A DNA stretch of 41,218 bases, taken from NCBI RefSeq assembly GCF_009741975.1, contig NZ_WPCF01000009.1:1-41218 (forward strand). The letters are read 5' to 3'. The stretch is from Halobacterium sp. CBA1126. Lineage in GTDB: Archaea > Halobacteriota > Halobacteria > Halobacteriales > Halobacteriaceae. The notes under the pieces were generated by a model. The model made no database searches and was not told the origin of the DNA. It was given only the letters and a program-made list of their open reading frames with translations. The translations under genes and the position numbers were made by a program. This document shows positions 1-10,300 of the stretch, in pieces (position 1 is the stretch's first letter; each line of letters opens with the position of its first letter).

Positions 1-27
1 CGGTGACGGTAGTGCAGCCGGCTCCCG

Positions 28-1019
28 TCACCGCTCGAGAATCGTGCCGCTCGCACCGACCGCGATGTGCGGCCGGCCGACTGCAATTCCGTAGAGGTTC
101 TCACCGGTCGGCGACGCTCGCGTCCACCAATCGAACCACCGCGCGAGCGTCCGCAGCGGCGGGGCCTTGTACCCCATCCGGTGGACGACCGTTCCACTCG
201 CCCCCCACCGCATGCACACACCCACACGCCTCGACTTCCACGTCATGGAGCGCTCCGTCCGCCGCCGACTCCCCGCTCCCACTCGCCGTCCGATCCCACG
301 ACGATTGCCCCGCTATCGCCTGCGAGCACGACCGTCTCAGCACTCCGCATCGCAATATCAGTCAGTGTCTCGTCGAACGCCGGCGTCTCCAGCTCGTCCC
401 ACGTCTCGCCGTCAGTCGTCTTGAACACCGCATCGTTCTCGTCGACGAGGAACGTCGCCGACGCACTCGCCGCAATCCCAGCTATCGCGGCACCACTTCC
501 CGGCGTCGCCCGCGTCCACGTCCCCGCTTGTCCGTTCTGTTCGGAGACGATGACGTGCCCCGACGCATCGACGAGATAGACCGTGGCGTCGCCTGCCGGG
601 CCGGCCACGGCGATATCCGTAAACGTGGTCGTCACCCCATCCGGCGCCGTCCGATCGGTCACCGACCCCGACGCGGGGTCGTATTCGCCGACAGCGCCAC
701 TCGCCCCAGCGACCCACACGCGCTCGCCGCCTGCAGTCGCCGCGACACCACGGAGGTTATTCCCGTTTCCGCTCGGTCCAGAGTCCGTGACGAGCGTCCA
801 GTCGTCCGCCGTTCGGTCGAGTACGACCCCGCCAGCACCGACCGCGACCGCCCCTTCCTCGATGTGGACGACGTCGTGGAGCGTCCGCGCTGTCGGCGTC
901 TCGACGCCGTCCCATCCGCCGTGCGAGTGCTGCTGGTCGGCACCGTGACTGACTGCGAGCGGCGCGACCGCCACACCCGACAGCCGCAGGAACGAACGGC
1001 GGGTGGTTCCAGACATCAC
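28..1019 (-). pseudogene. Tat-exported YCF48/beta-propeller-like protein, two frameshifts
   Basis: The reading frame starts at 1019 with a twin-arginine signal (RRSFLRLSG followed by a hydrophobic stretch), so the product was probably exported folded. The mature part is made of repeats of the type 'L-x-D/G-V/I-A ... VAGASGAV', with hits such as AVGAGGVVLDR, VAGASGAVGEY and LAGDSGAIVVG, as in YCF48/BNR-like propellers. The first frame stops at 243, but the same repeat pattern continues in a second frame (ALHDVEVEACGCVHAVG) and then a third (GASGTVVHR ... LYGIAVGRPHIAVGASGTI) down to the stop at 28-30. Removing one G from the G4 run near 265-270 and one from the G6 run near 200-206 restores one frame: 992 minus 2 gives 990 nt, 329 residues. 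Function is unknown. It lies 54 nt downstream of a PH-domain gene on the same strand. The indels are either true mutations or homopolymer sequencing errors. Confidence 0.7.
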
Positions 1020-1073
1020 CCAGCCGTTACCAGTACAGCGGAAAGTGCTCTGTGGCCACTCACGTGGCGCTGC

Positions 1074-1664
1074 TCACTGCGTGCGCTGGTCGAGGTGCTC
1101 GCGGAGCGCGCGGACTTCCTCGCGGACCGCCCGCCACTGGTCGATGCTGCCCGGCACCGACTGGCCGACTCGGCGGCTGCCGGACACCGTGTCGGTGTCG
1201 ATCGCTTCGTCGACGAGCGAGCGGACGTTCCGCGGGTCGCCGATGCGCCGGTACGTGAACCCACCGCCGCCCGCAATCTCGAACTCGACTGAGCCGTACC
1301 CGAACACCGACCCCGTCAGCGACTGCGAGAACGTACTGTTCTGGACGGTGTACAGCATCGCCTGGGACACGCTCCGCGAAAACACGCCCGTCCGCTTGTA
1401 CAACGCCTCGTCAGTAATCACGTACTGCGTGCGCTGGTTCTGAAGATACCGCCACACGGGAACGGCCATCCCAACCGGCACTAGCAGTGCTGGCAGCACA
1501 GAGCCCCCGACGACGACGCCCGCGATTCCTGCCGCGACGAGTACGAGCCCGACCACGACTGCCGGCAGGACGACCGTGACGCGCGGCCGCCCGGTCCACA
1601 CGACCGTCTCTCCCTCCCCCAGCGGAATCGCCGCATCGACGGACTCGGACGAGGCCTCGGTCAT
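1074..1664 (-). CDS. PH-domain (bPH2/DUF304) membrane protein
   Basis: This 196-residue protein has the layout of bacterial/archaeal PH-domain (bPH2, YdbS/YdbT-like) membrane proteins. An N-terminal segment ends in EGETVVWTGRP, two adjacent hydrophobic segments follow (about residues 29-70), and then comes the bPH2 core: TQYVITDEALYKRTGVFSR, a 'YTVQNSTFSQSLTGSVFGYG' stretch and the GDPRNVRSLVDEAI ending. The C-terminal 45 residues are charged and probably helical. The function of haloarchaeal bPH2 proteins is not known; membrane association is the safe inference. The ATG at 1664 overlaps the stop of the upstream PH-domain gene (ATGA), so the two are very probably co-transcribed and translationally coupled. 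It is the only unbroken gene of the 0-4 kb minus-strand group. Confidence 0.85.
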   Translation of the reverse strand: MTEASSESVDAAIPLGEGETVVWTGRPRVTVVLPAVVVGLVLVAAGIAGVVVGGSVLPALLVPVGMAVPVWRYLQNQRTQYVITDEALYKRTGVFSRSVSQAMLYTVQNSTFSQSLTGSVFGYGSVEFEIAGGGGFTYRRIGDPRNVRSLVDEAIDTDTVSGSRRVGQSVPGSIDQWRAVREEVRALREHLDQRTQ

Positions 1665-2288
1665 TCGTCGGTGCTGGTGTTCGAGTCGGCGTCGAACAGC
1701 GTCTCGTCCGGCGACGGCGCAGCGCCGTCACCGGTGGCTGTCTCGACGTCGTCCTGTGCTTCGAGGGTCGTGCGAATCCCGCGGAGCTCCTCCAGAATCT
1801 CGTCGAGGACGTCCGCTTTCGTCTCACCGGACTCCGTGGACGGCTCACCGCGCGTGGCTTTCACGCGCTTGTTGATGGCTTCCTGGACGTGCCGCGGGTC
1901 GGGAACGGACTGGAACTGCATCTCGACCCCGGACCCACCCGCGGTCGAAATGTCGACGTTCCCGTACCCGAGCCGCGTCCCGAAGAACCCCTGACTGTAC
2001 GACGTGTTCTGGACCTTCTCGAAGTCGATCCGCTGGACGTCCCGCGACAACACCCCCCGACTTCCGGTACAGCGCGTCCGTCGTCACCACGTACTGGGTG
2101 TTCTCACGGTAGAGGTACGCCGCCGCGATGATCACCACACCGATGAGGAGTATGGACAGCGGAACACCGACGACGAGCGCGGGGATGAGACTGCTCTTGT
2201 GCGGTTTCCCCGACCACACGATGTCCTCGCCGTCGTCGAGCGTCAGCCAGTCCGTCGTTTCGGCATCCAAATTGGAGGGCTCTGCCAT
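1661..2288 (-). pseudogene. PH-domain (bPH2/DUF304) membrane protein, one frameshift
   Basis: The start is ATG at 2288 (MAEPSNLDAETTDWLTLDDG). The N-terminal half has the family hallmarks EDIVWSGKP, two hydrophobic segments, and TQYVVTTDALYRKSGG. After that the frame runs into unrelated sequence, while the expected continuation (LSRDVQRIDFEKVQNTSYSQ, GFFGTRLGYGNVDI, PDPRHVQEAINKRV) lies one frame over. Taking one G from the G6 run at about 2054-2059 restores a 208-residue protein ending at 1661. It is a paralogue of the next gene, whose start overlaps its stop. An open frame running from the trkH remnant into this gene is an artefact of a frameshift at the end of trkH, not a true fusion. The gene may be functional if the G6 run is a sequencing error. 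Confidence 0.75.
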
Positions 2289-2409
2289 ACCACTCCCTTC
2301 CGACGGCGCCGGCAAGAAGCTTCGGCCATCACCACTGTACGGAACTGAGCCCGACGATGCGGCCGCCACCGCCGCTAACACGGCGGAGTCGACGGTGTCA
2401 GACCTGGAG

Positions 2410-3924
2410 TTACGACCGCCAGAACGACCGGTGAACAGGACTAGAACGGGGATGATTTCGACGCGCCCGATCCACATCAGCAGGATCATCGCGGTCTTCG
2501 TCGTCCACGGGAAGGCGTGATAGCTCTCGGACGGCCCAGCGAGTCCGAACGCCTGCCCGTTATTCAGGAACGTCGATGCGGCCGCGCTCATCGCTTCAAA
2601 CTCCGAGACGGTCAAGCCCACGCGGGCCGCATCGACCACGATGAACACCGTCAGCGCGAACACGAAGATGATGCTCAACAGGAGGAATCCGTACACGTCA
2701 CGGACCGCCGTCTCGTCGATCGCGTTCCCACGAATCCGAACCGGCCGTACAACTTACTCGTGAACCGCGGTAAACAGGTCACGGCGGAACGGCTTCACGA
2801 CGACCAGCCACCGCAGCGACTTGATCGAACAGGTCGTTGACCCCACCATCGCCCCGAGGAACATACACGCAAACAAGACGTTCTTCGCAGCCGCCGACCA
2901 CAAATCGAAGTCGGCGCTCGCGAACCCAGTCATCGTAATTGTCGAAATCGTATTGAAAACCGCGTGCCGGACACGCTGCTCGACGCTGAACTGCTGGGTT
3001 CCATCGACCGTCAGCGCGAACACAACTGAGAGTGACGCAATCACAACGGTCGCCAGATGGAACTGGAACTCGTCACTCCGCCGGAACCGCCCCAGACCCT
3101 GCGTGAACACCCGATACAGGAGAATGAAACTCGTCCCACCGACGAGCATCGCCGCCGCAAGCACCCACTGCACGACGGGCGTGAACGCGCCCGCGCTCTC
3201 CGCCTCCGGTGAGAATCCCCGCCGTTGCAACCGCAGTAAACGCGTGCGCAACCTATTGTACAGCGTCATATTCGGCGCGAACCCGCCCCAGACAACGCAT
3301 ACAACACGACAACCACGGCTGCCGTAATTGCGGTGTACAGTCCGAAGAGAATCCGCGCCGTGCTGGCGAGCTGCGGCGTCAACTTCTGGAACGTAGCCGT
3401 CCACGTCTCCGACGCCATCAACTGCGCCCCACCAACCCCGACCTCCGACAGAATCACGGTCGCTAGAATCCCCCGCCCACCGATCACTGAATGACCTGCC
3501 GCCACATCATCAGCGACCGCGAATGTACGTCGAAATTCACCATCACTGTCGCCCCAGTCGTCGTAATCCCACTTATTGACTCGAACAACGCATTCACCGG
3601 ATGCACAGTCACACCCGTCCCAGCGACCGGAAACGGGATCGCCCCGATTAGCGCAATCAACAACCAGATCAACGACGCTGCTAGGAACGACTCTCGCGCA
3701 TACATCGTTCCCCCACCAGTCATTCCGAGTGTGTCTAACCCGTACCCGACGACGAGCGTCACCGCAATCGGCACGAGAAACGGCAGCAGGGGCTCCCCGT
3801 AGTCCCCCGCAAGCACCAGTGGAAACGCCAACGGAACCGCAAGCTACGTCAACGACGTTCCAACGAGATCGAGGCCCACCCGCCAGTCAACTCGAACCAA
3901 CCGGAACATCCACAGCGCCCCCAT
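2410..3924 (-). pseudogene. trkH: TrkH-family potassium uptake protein, heavily degraded
   Basis: Pieces in all three minus frames line up, in order, as a TrkH/KtrB-type K+ transporter membrane subunit. They are: an N-terminus at ATG 3924; the first pore region with ALFESISGITTTGATV (a TTTGAT selectivity-filter motif); SRSLMMWRQVIQ; ILSEVGVGGAQLM; NMTLYNRL; GSTTCSIKSLRWLVV; SEFEAMSAAASTF; and WIGRVEIIPVLVLFT near the C-terminus. I count five lesions: an in-frame TAG where LT-Y-LAVP is expected (about 3844-3846), a lost base after MWRQVIQ (about 3485), a lost base before FAPNMTLYN (about 3280), an in-frame TAA after FTAVHE (2754-2756), and a lost base shortly before the ancestral stop (TAA read at 2410-2412). 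No neighbouring trkA is present. The product cannot be made; the K+ role is presumably covered by other loci. Confidence 0.9.
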
Positions 3925-4379
3925 CTTATCAACCCTCAACACGAGGCAACGAGTAGTAATTTTCCACTCAACCACCCACAATTCGTACGTCTCTTCCATA
4001 CTGCTTCGCTCCCGGTTATCGGAGTCCTCCCTTGCGTCAAGGCGTCAAATTCTGGTTCCAGAAAACCAGGGCGTTCATTAACGACCTTTATATTCAGTTT
4101 GACCTTGTCGACCTTGTAAACAAATCAGCCCCGGAGTCTTCACAGAGGATTGGTTCCCACTGAGCGCCCACCCCTGATTCGGTAATCACGGGGGTTGGAT
4201 ACCGCCGTGAGGGAGTGTCGGCGGGTGGTAGGTTGAGTTAGGCGGGGTTGAGTGCATGTCAGTGCGTGTTTGATAGGGTTCAAGGCGGGCTTGTTGTGGG
4301 TCAGCGGCCGCAATACTACCACCCTTAGGGATAGTGGGAGCGCTATGATTGTCGAACGTTGGACGTGGGGTGGCCGGCG
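3925..4379. other. Intergenic region, no gene seen
   Basis: This is the space between the divergent trkH pseudogene and the giant PKD gene. It holds an AT-richer patch (about 4076-4125) with a TTTATATT box near 4087-4094, a direct repeat of GACCTTGT (about 4101-4117) and a hairpin at 4052-4069. A short open frame on the minus strand (4140-4322) has no recognisable features and I do not call it. A 12-codon open frame (ATG at 4345, TGA at 4381-4383) overlaps the GTG start of the PKD gene. Confidence 0.5.
4052..4069. repeat. Inverted repeat CTGGTT/AACCAG
   Basis: Six-base arms CTGGTT (4052-4057) and AACCAG (4064-4069) with a 6-nt loop, in the intergenic region between the trkH remnant and the PKD gene. 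It could be a binding site or a small hairpin. No role can be assigned. Confidence 0.4.
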
Positions 4380-7300
4380 GTGAGTCGGCGCCGTCGGATT
4401 GCGGCGTTGTTGCTTGCGGCGGCGGTTGTGTCTGCGAGTATTCCCCTGATGGGGGCGTTCACGAGCACGGCAGCTGAGCGGTCGGTGTCTGTCGCGGTTG
4501 CAAACGACGACGCTGCCTTCCTGGCGTTGGAACCATCAGAGGGCCCGAATGGTGTGTATGCGACGCAATCTGGTGGGATGCTCGAACTGCAGTTCGATGG
4601 GAGTAGCACTGCTGCTGACGGGTTGAACCCGGATGCGACGACGTATGCGGCGGACGTGTTCACCGTCACGAATCAGGGCACACAGGAAGTGTCGGTAACG
4701 GTTGCTGCGCCGGCTGAGGGCATCAGCTTCTATGCCAGCGAGGGTGGGAGTGAGCAGCGTCTCGGTGGTGATGCAGGCGGTGTTCAAGTCGGCGTCGGAG
4801 AGCAAGTGAACGTCTCTGTCGAGCTCGATACGACGAACGAGAGTGCTATCGAAGCCGTCGACTCGATCACCATCGCTGCGAATGCGACGACGACGGGTGG
4901 ACCAACGGAGCCGTCTGATGGGGCCGGGGGCGGGACCGTGGAGATGAACGTGTCGGGTGACGTCGTGCGGGCGAGTGGGGCGGCGTTCCCGGGACAGTCG
5001 ATCCCGCTAGACCTCGGAAAGCTGCCGGACGCCCAGCAGGACGATATCAGCGTTACGTCGGCCGCGATCAATTACACTGCTGGAACGACCGTTGACACCA
5101 CGGTATCGGTCGTGGACGCTGGGATGGGCGAGAGTCCGCCGACGAGCACGCCGCTTCCCGAGGATACGTCAGCGCTCACGTACCTGAACGTCTCACATCC
5201 CGAAACGCCGGCTGCGGCTATCGGAGAGGCTTCGTTCCAATTCACTTTGCCGGCTGGCGACGCATCGTCGGGGTCGGTTGACTTGCTCCGGTATGACGCG
5301 ACGAACGCGACGTGGGAGACGACTTCGACGCGGATCTCGTTCGTGGAGAATACGAGTGATGGAGATGTTTACGAGGCCCGGACTGACTCACTGTCACTGT
5401 TCGCAGTCGTCGAGGCAGTTCGCGGGCAAATTGTGCAGACGAACGGGACGGCATCAGTTGTCGACGCGAGTCTCATTACTGACCCGAACAGCACGTATCC
5501 GGTGTTTGCGTACGAGACGTACCGGACGCAGTCGTTGAACGCGTCGTTCTGGGAGCAGGACGCTACAGCGGACGCAGACGACGCAGCCAGCGTTATCCGC
5601 GAGAAGCTCCGAATCAACTTGAAGCAGGCGGCGAAGGACACGGCGATTTCGAAGTTCGTGTCGTACGTGGATGGTGTACTTAAGACGACGCTTGGATTGA
5701 GTGGGATTGGGACGCTGCTGACGGCAATCGACGTGACGTTGTCCTCGGCCGAGTTCGCCAGCTCACTTGGTCCGGCGATTCAAAAGCAAGCCGTCGCGGT
5801 ACACGTTGATCCTGGCACGCCGTCCTATCATGATCTCCGCGGAAACCTCGAAGCCCTCGAGGAGAACTCCGCGGCGTACGAGAACGCTGACACGGAACGC
5901 GAGCAGGACGCGCTTCTCGAAGAGCGGGCGTCCCTACTCCGGGATACCTACCAGTTGCTGCCGACGTACCTCAACGACGTCCACGAGGATGTCGTCGAGG
6001 ACACGGCGGGCGGCGAGGACCCCCGTGCGTACAAGCAGATTCGGTCGAACGTCGAGTCTCTCCGTCTCCTCCTCAAAGCCGACTACGAGGAGACGACCAG
6101 AGAACGGTACGACGCGCCGCGTCGTTCGCTGGCGCAGGGGACGTCGATGCCAACGCACGGTTGGGTCGCGTTCGGCAGCGCGGAAGTGTACGACACCATG
6201 GACCATCCCGATGACTACGTCGTCCTCAGACTCAACGCGAGCGCGGCGGCAGCGACCGAGACGGACGTGAGTATCTCCGTTACCGGTGCTGACGCGGATG
6301 CACTCGACGCCACCCTCGTTTCTGAGCGGCCAGACACCCCGCGTGCTGCTAACGGGCGTACGCTGACCGTTGACGGGCTTTCGGAGGTCGATACGGTCAT
6401 CGAGAATCCGGCGGCGACGTCGTACCTCGTCATCGAACCCGGCAGTACAACCGGTCCCGTGCGGGTGGTCGCGGATGCCGGATCGACACCTGTCAGTCTT
6501 AGTGTCGCTGAGCGTGCGGGGCCGGACATTCAGCGACCACACGCTGATCTCGTTACCAGTCCCGATCCGGTTCGGTTACGGGACGGTGACGTGGTGTACG
6601 CGAGCGAAGGAGGGGACACTGACCTCGTCTGGTCGTTGTGGGACGACAAGACGCCGACCGACGAGCTTGACTACCGGCTTCGCGTCGCCGGTGGCTCTGG
6701 ATTCTCTGATTGGACTGCGTGGCGGTCGACGCCCGCTGATGGGCGCGTAACGCCGAACTTGACGTACGATGAGGGACTGACGCGCGTGCAGCTGCAGGTC
6801 CGCGACGGCGTCGGGCGGACGACGACGCGAAACGCGGACGTGGTTGTCACGGCGGGACCGCCGCAAACGACGCTCGCAGCGCCGTCGGCCGGTGACCCGG
6901 AGACTGGCAAGGTGTTCGTTCGTGTGCTGCCGGATCGACGAGTCGAGCGGATCGACGTCCAGTATCGGGTAAACGAGAGTGCGCCGTGGCGGAATCTGCG
7001 AACGGTTACTGATACGGCGGGATTCGAGTCAGTAACACCGCCGCCCGTGGGTACCGTCGACGTTCGGGCACGTGCGGTGAGTCTCGCGAACGAGACCGGT
7101 GACTGGGCCCGGGAATCGCTGACGTACGATCCGAGCGGGCCAGCGGATACAACGCCGCCGGATGTTGAGTTGGCGTCTGCACCGGCGGTTGTGCCGACGC
7201 GTATTGATGGTGCGGTCGTTGAGCGCCGGGTCGTCTCCGCGGAGTCAGCGACAGTGTCGTGGTCGGCGACTGACGGCGGGACGCCCGACAGTGAACTTGC

Positions 7301-10300
7301 GTACCGTGTCCGCGTTGGTGACGGGTCGTGGTCGGCGTGGAACGACTCTGGCGGTGGGTTGGTTAGCGTGGAGCCGACGATATCGGCTGACGGAACGACG
7401 GTCCGCGTTGAGGTGCGTGATAGCGCCGGGAACGTCGCGTCGCGGTCGGTCACGTTGTTCCGAGATACCGATCGGCCGACTGTCGACGTGGCTGTGACTG
7501 CTGACGTGACTGGCGCGGTGGTGAATCCGAGTGCGGACGAGCCGGTGTCGAGTGTTGAGCTACAGTACCGGGCGGTTGACGAGGAATCGTGGACGGACTG
7601 GCGGGCGCTCGGGTCAACCACACCCACCGACGTGCACCTCGGTGCAGCGGGGAAATTCGAGCTTCGTGCACGCGGAGTTGACACTGCGGGGAACGTTGGA
7701 CCGTGGACTGAACCGGTCGCGTTCAGGAGTCTCCCCGCGGAGCGGTCGACACCGATATCAGACGGCTCAGAGCGATTGTCCGACGGCGGTGAGATTGAGT
7801 ACGACGTTCCGAACGCCTCTGAAGTCGGTGAAGGCGCCGCTCGTGGGTACTTAATGTACAACGCACTCGTCGACCAGATCGACGGGGAACTCCTGCTCGA
7901 TGTCTACATGGTCGCCCGCGACGGCTCCGAAGTGCAGGTCGACGAGATTGCGCTGACTGAGGAGGGCAACCAGACGGTCGCCGCGGACCTCCCCGCTAAC
8001 TTCACGACTGCCGATAAGCTGCGTGTGGAAGCCCGCGGTGATGGGTCGGTCGTACTCGCTAGTCTTCGTGCGATCGGTGCTGAACCTGATGTGCCACCGC
8101 TGACCGCAGCACCCGCGAACGCGACCGTCGGGGCAGACGTGGTACTTGCGACTGACGGCGGTGAGCAGAATGATAGTTACGTAGACAGCTACGAGTGGGA
8201 TATTGATGGAGACGGGTCGTACGAGCGCATCACGGATGAACCGACGACAACCGTCGTCTACAACCAATCGCTGACGGTGAACACGACGCTTCGCGTGACA
8301 GATATCTTCGGCGCGAGCGTGATGCGGTCCGCGCGTGTCCGCGTGAACGCGCCGCCATCTGCTACTGTCGACGGTGCTACGACGGTTCGGACCGGCGTGG
8401 ACGCGTCATTCGACGCGACGGGGAGTTCTGACACCGACGGGACGGTCACCGCGTATCGGTGGGATATCGATGAGGATGGTGACGTCGAACGAAATGGAGC
8501 GACGACATCCGTTGCGTTCGAAGACGACGGGGTGTACGAAGTTGCGGTGACGGTGGTTGATGACGACGGCGCAACCGACACGACGACGACCAACGTGACG
8601 GTGCGTAATCGACCGCCCGAGGCCGCTGCCGGTATCAACGAATCGGAACCGTTGGTCGAGGCGCCTGTCACCTTCGATGCAACCGACAGTGGTGACACCG
8701 ACGGCACCGTTACAACTGTCGAGTGGGACGTCGATGCTGACGGGGTCTTCGAGCGTGAAGGCGCGACGATACGGCGTGCGTTCAGCGACCCAGGAACGAG
8801 GACGGTCACAGCTCGTGTAACCGACGACGACGGCGCGACCAACGAGACGACCGTCACCGTTGACGTGAATGCGCCGCCAACTGCGTCGGTGGCCGTGCCG
8901 TCGTCAGTCTACACGCAGGAGACACTAGCAGTCGATGGGACCGACAGCAGTGACCCCGACGGCGAGGTAATCGACTACGACTGGAGCATAGAGGGAGCGT
9001 CCGCAGCCGGACCGAACGGGTCGGTATCGTTCAGTGATGATGGCGTCTACGAAGTCTCACTCACGGTGACCGACGACGCCGGGGCGACGGACACGGCCAC
9101 GGCGAACGTCACCGTGTTGAATCGGCCGCCGGTCTCGGTTGGTATCGTCGAAACTGCCACGCCGGTCGTCGGTGAGCTGGTCGCTTTCAACGCCGCAGGC
9201 AGCTTCGATCGTGATGGCGTCGTCGACAGCTACGAATGGGACGTCGATGGTGACGGCGAGGTGGAGGCGAACAGCGCCACCGCGTCGACAATCTACGACA
9301 CGTATGGGACACAGACAGCCACAGTGACGGCCGTCGACGACGACGGTGCTGGTAACGAGACCGCAGTCACGTTCTACGTGAACGCACCGCCTCAGCCAGT
9401 CGTCAACGCGACCGACCCCGCGTACACCGGTGAGCCGATTTCACTCGCCGGGACTGCGAGCACCGACCCGGACGGTACCATCACCACGTACCGGTGGGAT
9501 ATCGACGCAGACGGCAGCGTCGAGCAGACAAATTCGACGACTGCGGTGTCGTTCACCGACGACGGCACGTACCCGGTGAAGCTTACAGTCGTCGATGATA
9601 ATGGCACGGCGCGGGCGACGACGACGAACGTCACAGTACTGAACCGGCCACCAGCAGCATCAGCAACCGCCAACGAGAGCAATCCAACGGTTGGCACACC
9701 CGTCGCCTTCGAAGCGACCGGTAGCCGCGACCCAGACGGAACCATCGCCAGCTACCAGTGGGACGTCGATGCTGACGGAACCTTCGAACGCGAAGGCGCG
9801 ACGATACGGCGAGCGTTCAACGAGTCCGGTCTGCGAACGGTCACCGCCCGCGTCACGGACGACGACGGCGCGACCAACGAGACGACCGTCACCGTCGATG
9901 TGAACGCGCCACCGATTGCCGTAATCAACGGAACGGAACCCGTCTATACCGGTGAGCGGGTCCCCGTCGATGCAACGCCCAGCGCCGACCCCGACGGGGC
10001 CATCGAGCGGTACGAGTGGGATGTTGATGGTGACGGTGGTGCCGAGCAGACCGGCGTGAACGGCTCGGTGTCCTTCGAGGATGACGGGGTCTACGAACTA
10101 GCGCTGACCGTGGTCGATGACGACGGCGCAGCCGACACGACGACGGCGAACGTCACGGTTCGCAACCGACCGCCCGAGGCCGCTGCCGGTGTCAACGAGT
10201 CGGATCCGTTGATCGGGGCTCCCGTCGCCCTTGATGCGGCTGACAGCCTCGACCCCGACGGGGATGTCGCGACCTTCGAGTGGGACCTCGACAACGACAG

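Noticed and set aside
3-1292. Long plus-strand open frame at the window start
   Set aside because: It is Arg/Pro/Ala-rich with no domain and lies opposite the propeller and PH genes, whose protein-like sequence is clear.
1845-2696. Apparent fusion of a TrkH C-terminus to a PH-domain protein
   Set aside because: Restoring one lost base near 2412 gives TrkH its usual ending and a stop, so the fusion frame is created by a frameshift in a pseudogene.
2754-3846. Recoding of the trkH TAG or TAA as an amino acid
   Set aside because: Three frameshifts occur in the same gene and both TAG and TAA are involved. No pyrrolysine or other recoding machinery is seen in the window, so decay explains it better.
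4140-4322. 60-codon minus-strand frame between trkH and the PKD gene
   Set aside because: Thr/Pro/His-rich, unlike the acidic proteins of this genome, with no domain and no TATA-like box at the right distance.
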